A stretch of DNA of 64,000 nucleotides from Gordionus sp. m RMFG-2023 (Eukaryota > Nematomorpha > Gordioida > Chordodea > Parachordodidae), in assembly GCF_954871325.1 (NCBI RefSeq), contig NC_088775.1, forward strand, positions 31,473,561-31,537,560, given 5' to 3'. Each line of letters starts with the position of its first letter. Position 1 is the stretch's first letter. Both the position numbers and the translations under genes were made by a program. Below the pieces are notes generated by a model, which did no database searches, had not been told where the DNA came from, and saw only the letters and a list, made by a program, of their open reading frames with translations. Below are positions 11,082-22,012 of the stretch, one piece after another.

Positions 11082-11340
11082 CCCAAAGGGCGTAACCATC
11101 AAGTTGGATTAAAAAAAATACCAAATTAGATTAAGAAAAAAAAATACCAAGTTGGATTAAGGAAGAAAAATATGTTTGCTGGGATTTGAACTCAATGCCT
11201 TCAGATTTGTAAACGAGTCTCATGCCGATTAGGCCACAGACGCTTTTCAAAATTAACCATTTTTTAAATATATATTATAAATTGTGAATCTATACTGTGA
11301 CATTGTGACAAGGTATATATATTATATATTATAGATTATA
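11082..11340 (-). repeat. tRNA-derived SINE, copy 2
   Basis: Same order as copy 1. The tRNA-like block lies at about 11172-11245 with B box GAGTTCAAATCCC. The tail has three tandem units of the form TTAATCCAACTTGGTATTTT (the middle one slightly changed). The GTCACAATGTCACAGT segment lies at the far side. Both copies point the same way and lie about 0.6 kb apart. Copy 2 abuts the truncated left edge of the big hAT-A copy. Confidence 0.75.
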
Positions 11341-11888
11341 TATTTTTTTATTTAATTTATTCCTTTTTAAAAAAGAATAATTTATGAAAACTAAAAATCT
11401 TCCGCATTTTATAAACAACATCTGGTATCATTTCGTTGGTTCTATTTTCTTTTTATGTTTAGGTGTTTTTTATCACGAGATTTTAATGCTCTTTTTACAG
11501 AAAAGTCAGTAATATTTTATTTGTAAAGATCTTCAATCTTTAAATGCAACATAAAGTGAAGAGTTTAACAAGCTAGGCTAAGAGGTAAATGTTGGTGTTA
11601 CATATGGATAGGCCTATTCAAAAACGTATTCGAATCGAATAGTGCATTATTCGTATTCGATTCGTTTAAACGAATTGATTAATTTACTATTTGAATTTGT
11701 ACGAATAATAAAATCTACTATTTGTATTCGATTCGAATAATTGAAATCTTAATAAAATAAATCATACTCAAATATATTGACAAATTTTTTTATTGCAAAT
11801 TTGATTTCAAACAGAAAAAATTATAATAATCCGATGACAAATAAATATAATCAAGTTTTAAACAAAATTAAAATATTATATTATTCAT

Positions 11889-12092
11889 TTAATTTATAAT
11901 TTTAAGCCAATTTTTAAGGCAAAGGGTTTTTCTTATATTTTCTTCTTTATACGACATGCGGTTTTTTGACAACAAATTAGTGCCAACTGAGAAAAGTCTT
12001 TCACACGCAGTTGATGTTCCTTGTATATATAAATAATCTCTTGCCATTTTTGAGAGTATGGGGATCTTATGTGCATTTGTCTTCCACCACAT
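11889..12092 (-). pseudogene. hAT-C transposase dimerisation domain
   Basis: The piece begins MWWKTNAHKIPILSKMARDY and continues with TSTACERLFSVGTNLLSKNR. The W, P-LS--A, and S-T-CERLFS-G motifs are the hATC signature. It lies nearest the left TIR, so it is the C-terminal exon of the minus-strand transposase. Confidence 0.88.
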
Positions 12093-12356
12093 TAATGGAT
12101 CAGTATCACTCTTTGATCTTGGTTCACTCAGGTAAAAATCGATTTCACATAATTTTGTTTAAAAACAATGTCAAGCCTGTTTTGTTGACTTTCATTCTTA
12201 TTTTGGCAGTTGTAATTATCAGCAGCTTATAAGATAAATGTTATGTATTTAAATAGGGGTAAATTAAATACCTGTATATCTGCCGTAAATCTCTTTAAAC
12301 TTGTCTGTTAACCTGGATATATCAATATCATAATCAAGAGATATTGATTTAAAATA

Positions 12357-12590
12357 TTATATTTTGAGCCTGGGATCCAATATTGTAGCTATTATTGCAT
12401 CATCTGCAGTTAAATTGTAATAGCCCAACAATTTATCACATGTCACTTTGAAATCATTGTTAGAGGTTTTATGGAAACAAGGTTTCTCATTTTTTAAGTG
12501 TTCAAGAATTAGAATATAATAGGGTATAACCAAATTATAAGTAGGATAATTTTCCCCGCAAACCATATTTTTAGTCTCATACAAAGGCAA
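12357..12590 (-). pseudogene. hAT-C transposase middle region
   Basis: The open piece carries TADDAIIATILDPRLKI at its end. The AxxLDPRxK motif is typical of hAT transposases just before the C-terminal part of the catalytic fold. An upstream segment, KKPCFHK-like with aromatic residues, belongs to the insertion domain. It is interrupted on both sides, either by short introns or by decay. Confidence 0.75.
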
Positions 12591-13032
12591 TAGGATAAAT
12601 TTAATTTTTACAAGATCGTCCCATTCCTCCTGTATGTTATGTTTTTACCTATTATAAATTTTAGTTTACCTCTGATAATTGTTTTTCTTGAAGAATTATA
12701 ATATTAGTTATAACTTCATTAACTAATTTTTTTATAGCAGGCTTTAACAATAAGCCCCTTTCAATCATTTGGTAGGTGCTATTCCACCTTATTTCACAAT
12801 CCAATTTGGGTTTTAAAAAATTTATAGGAGGATGTAGTGAACTACATATATTTGTTAATAAATTTAAATTTTTAGGATACGTATCATCCTAATAATGTTT
12901 CGTAGTTTTAAAATTGATGGATTTAAAATTTCTTTGGATATTAAATTAATAACATGAGCAAAGCATCGAATGTTCCCTATTTTTATTGATGGATATTTTA
13001 AAGAAAATATATCAATAAATGTTTTATTATTA

Positions 13033-13156
13033 GTAGCATTATCTAGAGTTATATAAAAAAATTTATTCTCTAAATTATAATTTTTAATTATTTTGTAGCA
13101 TTATCTAGAGTTATATAAAAAATTTTATTCTCCAAATTATAATTTTTAATTATTTT
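13033..13156. repeat. 62-bp tandem duplication in hAT-C
   Basis: Two adjacent 62-bp units starting GTAGCATTATCTAGAG at 13033 and 13095 differ at only a few bases. The duplication falls on the codons for the second catalytic Asp region and disrupts the transposase frame. Confidence 0.85.
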
Positions 13157-13390
13157 AATAAAGGCTTTAAATATGTTTTCACCTGATTGTTGTTCATTTA
13201 TTGGAGCAACATCCAAAATTATGTTATTTATTTTAAAATTATCATCAATAAAATGGGATGTTAACCCTAAAAAAGGAACCTGAGTTGGGCTAGTCCAAAT
13301 ATCAGATGAAAAATTAATCTGACTTTTATTTTTGGATATTATATCCTTTACCAACTGTTCTTTTTCTGCAAATGTATTATACATATGCAA
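13088..13390 (-). pseudogene. hAT-C transposase first catalytic region
   Basis: The 100-codon piece includes INFSSDIWTSPTQVPFLGLT, where the Asp of SSDIWTS is the first catalytic residue of the hAT RNase-H-like fold. Near its end is FYITLDNAT, the site of the second Asp. The frame ends in a 62-bp tandem duplication (13033-13156) that repeats the LDNAT-encoding bases. Confidence 0.85.
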
Positions 13391-13488
13391 TTTAAGAGTA
13401 TTGGAGCATATTGATTTTATAGAAGAATCAAGATCATTTATAAAATTTTTAAAATCAGGTAAATTAAATTTTAAAAGATAAATTATTA

Positions 13489-13809
13489 TTAATAAAATTT
13501 TAGTAAGTTATCTATATAATTAATTTTTTTAGATAAAGAAAAAGGTGATATAGGCTTTAAAAAAGTGTTAATTTTATTACTGTTTTTACAGAGATGTGAA
13601 TGAAACCTATTATAATGATTAATAAGAGGCGATGTTGTTTTGCCTTTGCATTTAATAATGCTCTTGCAATGAATGCAAGCAGCCTTTTCACCATTGAGTT
13701 GATATTGATCCCATATAATCGCTCTTTTTTGTGAAGAAATTTTGTCAACATCAACCATAACTATTTCATCAGAATCATTCTCCTCTAACATAATTAGACT
13801 AGCTAACAA
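13489..13809 (-). CDS. hAT-C transposase N-terminus with BED zinc finger
   Basis: The ORF contains KRAIIWDQYQLNGEKAACIH followed by CKSIIKCKGKTTSPLINHYN and RFHSH. W, C-x2-C and H-x4/5-H spaced as seen here define a BED finger, the DNA-binding part of many hAT transposases. The ATG at 13809 is followed by a short acidic leader. The frame ends before the catalytic region, so either an intron or decay separates it from 13088-13390. Confidence 0.8.
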   Translation of the reverse strand: MLASLIMLEENDSDEIVMVDVDKISSQKRAIIWDQYQLNGEKAACIHCKSIIKCKGKTTSPLINHYNRFHSHLCKNSNKINTFLKPISPFSLSKKINYIDNLLKFY

Positions 13810-14624
13810 TATTTTATTATAAAGATATAATATATTTTTATATACCTTTGGTTTGTATATATTTTTATATACTTTTGGTTTGTGTAATTTTTAATATAAT
13901 TAATTTTGAAAAAATACGGGAAATTAAAATTAAAATTTTTGCTAGTCTTTTTATAAACACATCACCTGTCAGATTGGCAGGTTATCAAATAGAAATGACA
14001 AATGTTAGATTTATTTTAAAAAAAGCAATTTATTAAATATTACGAATAATTCGTTTTATTCGAATCGAATAAATGATTATTCGTATTCGGATAAAACAAA
14101 TAATTTATTATTCGTATTCGTATCTATTCGAATTAATCGAATCGAATATTCGAATTGTTTTTTGAATAGGCCTACATATGGATAACAAAATATAAAAGTT
14201 CTGAACCGGAAAACTCGCATGAATACTATAGGTCCAAAAATATACCATGAAATAAAAATTAAGATTAAAAGCATGATCAATAATAATTACCAGAGTTGTT
14301 AAAAGATACTTTTTAAATGGATCTAGATACAGATACATAGTCTTAAAAGTTATCAAGATACAGATACAATTTTTAAATGTATCTGTACACAGATACATTT
14401 TTTATTATGCTCTTATAGGTTTGCATAAACCTAAATTAATATTATATTATGAAAATTCATAAAATGAGCTAAAAAATTTATTGACGCGATATAACATTTA
14501 TCAGAATATAACTTAAATAATGATTTTAATATAATATATGAAACTATATGATTAAATAATTATAAATAATTATTAGATTTCAGTAATAAAATATTTTCAA
14601 AATTTTGATCATTAGGCATCTCGT

Positions 14625-15053
14625 TTATTTATAAATTATAAAGACATTTTTAGCAACACTAAATAGTCTTTTCACAGGGGCGCTTGAAGGAATTGTAGTG
14701 TTATATTTAATAAATAACAATTTTATATCAGGGTATTCTTTAAAAATGCTAAAATCTCTACATTCATTTTTGAAAAAATTATTTAAAATTTGTTGATTAT
14801 CAAAATTTAAATCATTATTAGAAATTATATCTCCTGTAGGGTACTGAAAAAAATCTGAAATTAAATTATTTGTTTTATTTTGGCAGGTTATTTGCTTGCA
14901 ATCAGTTGATGATTTTGATAATTCACCAGCTAATCTTTGTATCAATTGTTTTCTTTTATTAAGATTTTCTTCCATTTGCAACCATCTCCAATCAAGTTTA
15001 AAAAAAGGGTGGAGCATGGTTGCTATAATATTATCATCTTCAAATAAGGTCAC
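14625..15053 (-). pseudogene. hAT-B1 transposase C-terminal part
   Basis: A 142-codon open piece with IIATMLHPFFKLDW (the AxxLxPxxK site before the last catalytic segment) and a C-terminal TTIPSSAPVKRLFSVAKNVF. The latter is the hATC dimerisation motif with K in place of the usual E in ERLFS. It is nearly identical to the matching region of B2 (19406-19800), so the two copies parted recently. Confidence 0.88.
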
Positions 15054-16328
15054 AATAAACCTAGAATTATTAAATATTTTTAATTTATTATATTAATTTA
15101 CCTATCCTCAATCCCTTTAAGTAAGACATCTAAGAGTGGTAAACAGAATCTCAAGTTCATTTCTTTAAAATTCTTTAATTTGATAATAAGTTGTGAAATA
15201 GTTGCACAGTAATAAGCTGTGTACATATACTTATCTCCCTGCAAAATATCAAGGGAATTAGCTATTAGCTTCATTAGCTAATTTAAAATAATGCTATATA
15301 TATAAATATTATTTATAACTTACTAAACAATATTCATGAATAAAATCACATTCATTAGATAAAAACCTAGGTAGTTTTATTCCATCACATATCTTGTCCA
15401 CTTTGTCAGATTTAGCTTTTATAATTTCTGACATTAATTGTAAGGCATTATAGGTGGAGTTCCATCTAGTTATATTAGGACATATAAAATAACGACCAAT
15501 ATATTCCTTAATAATCTCAGATGAAATAGGAGACTTATTTTGCCTATTCCATATATTTTGGCATTTATGTAGTGTTGTGCTATATATCTAATGAAGAAAA
15601 TATTACTTATTTAATTAAATTGTTTACACTGCATGGCTCTATTGGCATCCACAGTGGCTATAAGATTCAATGTGTGACTGGCACAACATTGGTGATGAGG
15701 TAAACTAAATGATTCTGATAATTCAGAATCCTCTGCAGTATTATAAAGATTTGATATAGAATTTGGCACAACTGCTTCATCTTCCAGATCATCAATTGAT
15801 TCACTTGTATTATTTTCAATTGGCTTGAAAACTCTTTAATAAATTAAGTAATCAATCATATATTATGTTTATATTTATTTATAATAAAATAAACCTAAAA
15901 CATTTTATAAAATTTTTGGCATTATCTGTAATGGTCTTTGAAATTTTATTTTGAATGCAACTATATCTTGTAAATTTTTTGCTATTTTATCATATGTATG
16001 ACTACCAGTCATTCTTTTACAAGCCAACGCTATATTTTTTCTTTCCAAACTTATTGGATTTATATAGTGAGCGGTTACTCTTATGTATGAACTAAAAATG
16101 AAAATTTCTTAAAATTGCTGAAATAATTTATTCTTAATTAATTATTATACAAATTTAAATGTTAGCTACACCGGCGATAGGCACTCCAACAATCTGCTGT
16201 TGTGCATATTAATGATGGTTCTATAAGACTTTTAATTATTTCTTTCTTTTCATTTTCCCATCTTTGGGAAATTCTATTAACAACTCTCTGTCGGCAAATT
16301 ATATTTTTGTGTGGAGCCAAAGTTTTGA

Positions 16329-16526
16329 TCATATTTTAAAATAAGGATTTTCAACAATTGAAAATGGCTGCATGCCATCTATAATAAAAGCAATAATTAA
16401 ATCATCTAAAGTGCATTGAGTTAAAGTCAAAGGTCTTTTAGCAAAAATATTATTGGAGGATGAGCCTTGTCCAATATTTTCTTTGGTAGTTTTATTTTCC
16501 TTCCCCTTTTTTATTTTTGTTAACAA
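16329..16526 (-). pseudogene. hAT-B1 transposase linker after the BED finger
   Basis: The 65-codon piece reads MLTKIKKGKENK at the start and ends with FIIDGMQPFSIVENPYFK. The latter is the conserved DGMQPFSIVE-x-P-F block found between the BED finger and the catalytic domain of many hAT transposases. The BED finger itself (KCLPC and MCNIVKHIR) lies just upstream at about 16600-16700, across what looks like a short AT-rich intron. Confidence 0.8.
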
Positions 16527-17187
16527 GGTTGGATGTTTTCTCTTAAAATTTAAATTAGAATTTTAAATATATAATATCTATACCCTTATGTGCTTCACGA
16601 TATTGCACATTGAAGTCATACTGACGGATATTTTTGTATTTTTAGGTAGACACGGCAAACATTTTACCATCAGAGAATTGTTTTCTTTGTTTTGAGATAT
16701 TATTTTTAAATATGCTCTATAAATTGCCCACGGTAAAGCAATGGAACTTGTTGCTTCCTCTTCTTCATCGATATAGATCTAAATAAATATATAAACTTAA
16801 AAATTTAGTCATAAAATAAAATTTACCATTTCCATATTGTAATATTAAAATTTGTATGCTTTATTGATAAACTCGTACATAACATTTAAATTAATGAATA
16901 TTTATATATATTTTTTATATATAAGTTTTAATATTTTATATATATAATTCTTTATTATAGTATTAATAAATATCAATATATAATATATATATATTTATTT
17001 ATTTCATAAGCTCATATGAAATAAAATAAATTTTACAGTCAAATTTTTTATTTATAATAAAGGGGTATATAAAATGTATCTTAAAAAGTATCTGAAAACA
17101 GATACAGATACCTTTAAAAAATCAATCTAGATACAGATACTACATTTTTATATCTAGATACAGTATCTAGGTACTTTAACAACTCTG

Positions 17188-17470
17188 TTAATATGGGTTA
17201 TGAAATTAGAGAAATAAATAGAATGAATTCAAAAAAGTGTAAAATAATAGCAATAGTTTAAAAATTTAAAAACACCGTGATTTTTCGGGCGTGAATCAAA
17301 ATATTGGTTGTCGTGAGCGGGCGGGTCGTGTCGAAATTTTTTTAGTGTTAAGCGTGAATGGGGTTGATATTTTTTATCACCGCCATGAGCGGGCGGGCCG
17401 TGAATGAAAAATTAGGCCCGTGCTCACCTCTATTTTATAGTCATCTGTCCAAATATGGAAAAGTAATTAT
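17188..17470 (-). other. Inverted 283-bp segment between hAT-B1 and hAT-B2
   Basis: Read on the plus strand it starts with TTAATATG, carries about 260 bases of the hAT-A2 left end (TIR at about 17448 reads CACCTCTA) and ends with a short hAT-A host stretch and GTAATTAT. Flipping it restores three TSDs at once: ATAATTAC around B1, CATATTAA around B2 and CTATAAAA around hAT-A2. It is therefore an inversion between inverted hAT-B copies. Confidence 0.9.
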
Positions 17471-18067
17471 CAGAGTTGTTAAACTGTATCTGTTTTTTAG
17501 ATACTTTTTAAGATACATTTTATATACCCCTTTATTATAAATAAAAATATTTGACTGTAAAATTTATTTTATTTCATATGAGCTTATGAAATAAATAAAT
17601 ATTTATTATATATTGATATTTATTAATACTATAATAAAGAATTATATATACATAAAATATTAAAACTTATATATAAAAAATATATATAAATATTCATTAA
17701 TTTAAATATTATGTCTGAGTTTATCAATAAACCATACAAATTTTAATATTACAATATGGAAATGGTAAATTTTATTTTATAACTAAATTTTTAAGTTTAT
17801 ATATTTATTTAGATCTATATCGATGAAGAAGAGGAAGCAACAACAAGTTCCATTGCTTTACCATGGCCAATTTATAGAGCATATTTTAAAATAATATCTC
17901 AAAACAAAGAAAACAATTCTCTGATAGTAAAATGTTTGCCATGTCTACCTAAAAATGCAAAAATATCCGTCAGTATGACTTCAATGTGCAATATCGTGAA
18001 ACACATAAGGGTATAGATATTATATATTTAAAATTCTAATTTAAATTTTAAGAGAAAACATCCAACC

Positions 18068-18331
18068 TTGTTAACAAAAATAAAAAAGGGGAAGGAAAAT
18101 AAAACTATCAAAGAAAATATTGGACAAGGCTCATCCTCCAATAATATTTTTGCTAAAAGATCTTTGACTTTAACTCAAGGCACTTTAGATGATTTAGTTA
18201 TTGCTTTTATTATAGATGGCATGCAGCCATTTTCAATTGTTGAAAATCCTTCTTTTAAAAAAAAGATCAACACTTTGGCTCCACACAAAAATATAATTTG
18301 CCGACAGACAGTTGTTGGTAGAATTTCTTAA
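18068..18331 (+). pseudogene. hAT-B2 transposase linker region
   Basis: The 87-codon piece begins MLTKIKKGKENK and contains FIIDGMQPFSIVENPSFK, the same block as in B1, then HKNIICRQTVVGRIS. It is frame-open slightly further than the B1 copy. The preceding BED finger (KCLPCLPKN, MCNIVKHIR) is at about 17930-18010, followed by a putative 45-60 bp AT-rich intron before AGAAAACATCC. Confidence 0.8.
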
Positions 18332-19405
18332 AGATGGGAAAATGAAAAGAAAGAAATAATTAAAAGTCTTATAGAACCATCATTAATATACACAACAGCA
18401 GATTGTTGGAGTGCCTATCGCCGGTATAGCTAACATTTAAATTTGTATAATAATTAATTAAGAATAAATTATTTCAGCAATTTTAAGAAATTTTAATTTT
18501 TAGTATGATAAAATAGCAAAAAATTTACAAGATATAGTTGCATTCAAAATAAAATTTCAAAGATCATTACAGACAATGCCAAAAATTTTATAAAATGTTT
18601 TAGGTTTATTTTATTATAAATAAATATAAACATAATATATGATTGATTACTTAATTTATTAAAGAGTTTTCAAGCCAATTGAATACAAGTGAATCAATTG
18701 ATGATCTGGAAGATGAAGCAGTTGTGCCAATTTCTATATCAAATCTTTATAATACTGCACAGGATTCTGAATTATCAGAATAATTTAGTTTACCTCATCA
18801 CCAATGTTGTGCCAGTCACACATTGAATCTTATAGCCACTGTGGATGCCAATAGAGCCATGCAGTGTAAACAATTTAATTAAATAAGTAATATTTTTTTC
18901 ATTAGATATATAGCACAACACTACATAAATGCCAAAATATATGGAATAGGCAAAATAAGTCTCCTATTTCATCTGAGATTATTAAGGAATATATTGGTCG
19001 TTATTTTATATGTCCTAATATAAATAGATGGAACTCCACCTATGTCAGAAATTATTAAAGCTAAATCTGACAAAGTGGACAAGATATGTGATGGAATAAA
19101 ACTACCTAGGTTTTTACCTAATGAATGTGATTTTATTCATGAAGTTATAAATAATATTTATATATATAGCATTATTTTAAATTAGCTAATGAAGCTAATA
19201 ATTCCCTTGATATTCTGCAGGGAGATAAGTATATGTACACAGCTTATTACTGTGCAACTATTTCACAACTTATTATCAAATTAAAGAATTTTAAAGAAAT
19301 GAACTTGAGATTCTGTTCACCACTCTTAGATGCCTTACTTAAAGGGATTGAGGATAGGTAAATTAATATAATAAATTAAAAATATTTAATAATTCTAGGT
19401 TTATT

Positions 19406-19597
19406 GTGACCTTATTTGAAGATGATAATATTATAGCAACCATGCTCCACCCTTTTTTTAAACTTGATTGGACATGGTTGCAAATGGAAGAAAATCTTAA
19501 TAAAAGAAAACAATTGATACAAAGATTAGCTGGTGAATTATCAAAGTCATCAACTGACTGCAAGCAAATAACCTGCCAAAAAAAACAAATAGTTTAA
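19406..19597 (+). pseudogene. hAT-B2 transposase C-terminal part
   Basis: Begins MTLFEDDNIIATMLHPFFKL and runs to SKSSTDCKQITCQKK. It is almost identical to the B1 piece (one W-to-R-class difference after KLDW) but is then frameshifted within an A run. Downstream bases to 19800 still encode the SSAPVERLF-type dimerisation motif in another frame. Confidence 0.82.
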
Positions 19598-20141
19598 TTT
19601 CAGATTTTTTTCAATACCCTACAGCAGATATAATTTCTAATAATGATTAAAATTTTGATAATCAACAAATTTTAAATAATTTTTTCAAAAATGAATGTAG
19701 AGATTTTAGCATTTTTAAAGAATACCCTGATATAAAATTGTTATAACACTACAATTTTTTCAAGCGCCCCTGTGGAAAGACTATTTAGTGTTGCTAAAAA
19801 TGTCTTTAAATGATCAAAATTTTGAAAATATTTTATTACTGAAATCTAATAATTATTTATAATTATTTAATCATATATTTTCATATATTATATTAAAATC
19901 ATTAATTTAGTTAGATTCTGATAAATGTTATATCGCGTCAATAAATTTTTTAGCTCATTTCATGAATTTTCACAATATAATATTAATTTAGGTTTATGCA
20001 AACCTATAAGAGCATAATAAAAAATGTATCTGTATCTTGATAACTTTTTAGACGCTGTATCTGTATCTAGATAACTTTTGAGACTATGTATCTGTATCTA
20101 GATCCATTTAAAAAGTATCTTTTAACAACTCTGCATATTAA

Positions 20142-22012
20142 TAACAAAAATAAATACAATCTATAAATCGAAATTTATTTGGAAAAAGAAGAATGTCCAT
20201 CTTTTTTTATTTCAAGTTACGCCTTTCCTCTGGTAAGAGATTGGCTACAGAAAATAACCTTTCACTTTAAGCCGATGCTGTTGATAAATTTTACTCGATA
20301 ATTTTTTCAAAAAAGGAAATGAATATTCCTGCTTCCAAAACTTCAAATATTGTCTTATTATTTATCTTATATGAAACTTTTAAGTTCATCCTCACAGCTT
20401 TCATCGGTGATGTTGATGCTTCATCAGAATCATCTAGAAATATACTTTCTTTTATGAGTGTAGGATGAATTAGGAAAGTGATAGTTGGTATTGATCATTT
20501 AGAATATACGGTTTTTTATGAGCTTAGGATAAGTTGGAAAGTTATAAATGGTAGTTGGCATCGATTTATGCATATCATCTAATTTTATATTATTTAGCAT
20601 TTTTAAGATTCATTTTCTTCTTTTATTAAAAACTTTAGTCTTTTGAAATTGGGATCTAGAATTAAACCTACTATAGTGGCTGCATAATAATCTTTTAAAT
20701 GAAATCTTGTTCTGTATTTTAAGGTTTTGATTATTATTGTATCACGTTCAGAAGGTTAACAAAATTTTATTAATTTTTGTTTCCATAGACACTTTATTTA
20801 TTGTGGGACGAGAATCTGCTCTCAGATTATCCGAGCATTCTTTAAATATTGATAAAAATTTATCTAACTCGCGTATGATGCTGATATCAATTGTGGCTAT
20901 CTATTTAATTCTTGCTTGCTAAACAAATACACCTGTATTTAAGAATATGATTTTAAGAAACTCTGTATCATGATATATACAGAGTTCCATCTCGTTATTC
21001 TCGTTATTACATCTTTTTTAAGGGTGTGGCTTAGTTTGCTATTAGCTGTGTTTGAAATATTGTACTATTTTTTTCTACAATTAAACAATTGTCAAATATA
21101 TAATGTATAATATTATTTATAGCTTTCGTCATCTTTGAATGCACTTATAAGATTTGCTCCGTTATCACTCACAACTATACATTTATTTAAGTAATTTTCT
21201 ACTTCTATATTTTCTCCTAAAATTGAATTGACTAAACTTTTAATTTTGACGTTTTCTTCATTCATTGCCCTTGTGGCCAAAACAAATGTTTTTAATAAAA
21301 ATCCTTAATGATAATATGTCCTATAATGGTTAAAAAGCTTAGATTTTGATAGTCATCCGTTCAAATATCATTGATTATGGACAATGATCATGCTTTTAAT
21401 CTTAAATTTTATTTCATGGTATATTTTTGGACCTATAGTATTCATGAGAGTTTTCCGGTTCACAACTTTTATATTTTGTTATCCATATATATGTAACACC
21501 AACATTTATCTCTCGGCCGAGCTTGTAAAATCCTTCACTTTCTGTTGCATTTAAAGATTGAAGATCTTTACAAATAAAATATAACTGAATTTTCTGTAAA
21601 AAATTTAAGAAAAATTTAGCATAAAATCTCGCGATGAAAAACACCTAAACATAAAAAGAAAATAGAACTAACAAAATGATACCGGATGTTGTTTATAAAA
21701 TGCGGAAGATTTTTAGTTTTCATAAATTATTCTTTTTTAAAAAAGAACTAAATTAAATAAGAAAATATATAATATTAATATAAAATTGCAAATTTATAAT
21801 TATAAAATTACAAATTTATATTTATAAAAAACAATTTTAAAAAGTAAAATTTCCACGATTCACGGGAAATTTATGTTCACGCCCTATCACGCCCGCGGAA
21901 AATTTTGGGAAGGCCCGTCATGCCCAGTCACGCCTTGGAATTTAAAATTTATTGACACTCACGCCGTGACACTATGGGTCAAGCCTAATTTCAGGGCCCA
22001 CGCCCACCTCTA
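20142..22012 (-). mobile_element. hAT-A2, main part
   Basis: This is the larger part of a minus-oriented hAT-A copy. Its left 260 bases now lie reversed at 17188-17448. The right TIR ends CCCACCTCTA at 22012 and is followed by CTATAAAA, the same 8 bases that flank the displaced left TIR. Transposase remnants run from the dimerisation end (about 20230-20300) to the first catalytic region (near 21300-21400). It is closely similar to 38424-40592. Confidence 0.9.

Larger units (their letters stand above)
11609..14174 (-). mobile_element. hAT-C transposon, complete ends
   Basis: The ends TAGGCCTATTCAAAAACG and the complement of TAGGCCTATTCAAAAAAC are flanked by a perfect 8-bp duplication CATATGGA at 11601-11608 and 14175-14182. 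Subterminal regions are full of TTCGAAT/ATTCGAA words. Coding pieces on the minus strand run BED finger (13489-13809), first catalytic region (13088-13390), middle (12357-12590) and dimerisation domain (11889-12092). It is a 2.57 kb hAT with modest decay. Confidence 0.93.
14291..17187 (-). mobile_element. hAT-B copy 1 (B1)
   Basis: TIRs are CAGAGTTGTTAAA with subterminal TATCTAGATA words. The flanks do not match each other: ATAATTAC on the left (14283-14290) and TTAATATG on the right (17188-17195). Their complements flank copy B2 in the opposite arrangement, which shows recombination between B1 and B2. The minus-strand transposase runs BED part (about 16600-16780), linker (16329-16526), first catalytic Asp (TTADCWSAYR near 16190), second (TITDNAKNF near 15920) and dimerisation part (14625-15053). 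The pieces are probably separated by short introns. Confidence 0.93.
17471..20133 (+). mobile_element. hAT-B copy 2 (B2), inverted relative to B1
   Basis: Starts CAGAGTTGTTAAACTG and ends TTTTAACAACTCTG. Left flank GTAATTAT (17463-17470), right flank CATATTAA (20134-20141). Its sequence is very close to B1 in reverse, but it is 234 bp shorter and has lost some coding blocks near 18490-18540 and 19040. Open pieces are 18068-18331 (linker) and 19406-19597 (C-terminal half). It was inserted into hAT-A2 before the inversion. Confidence 0.92.
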
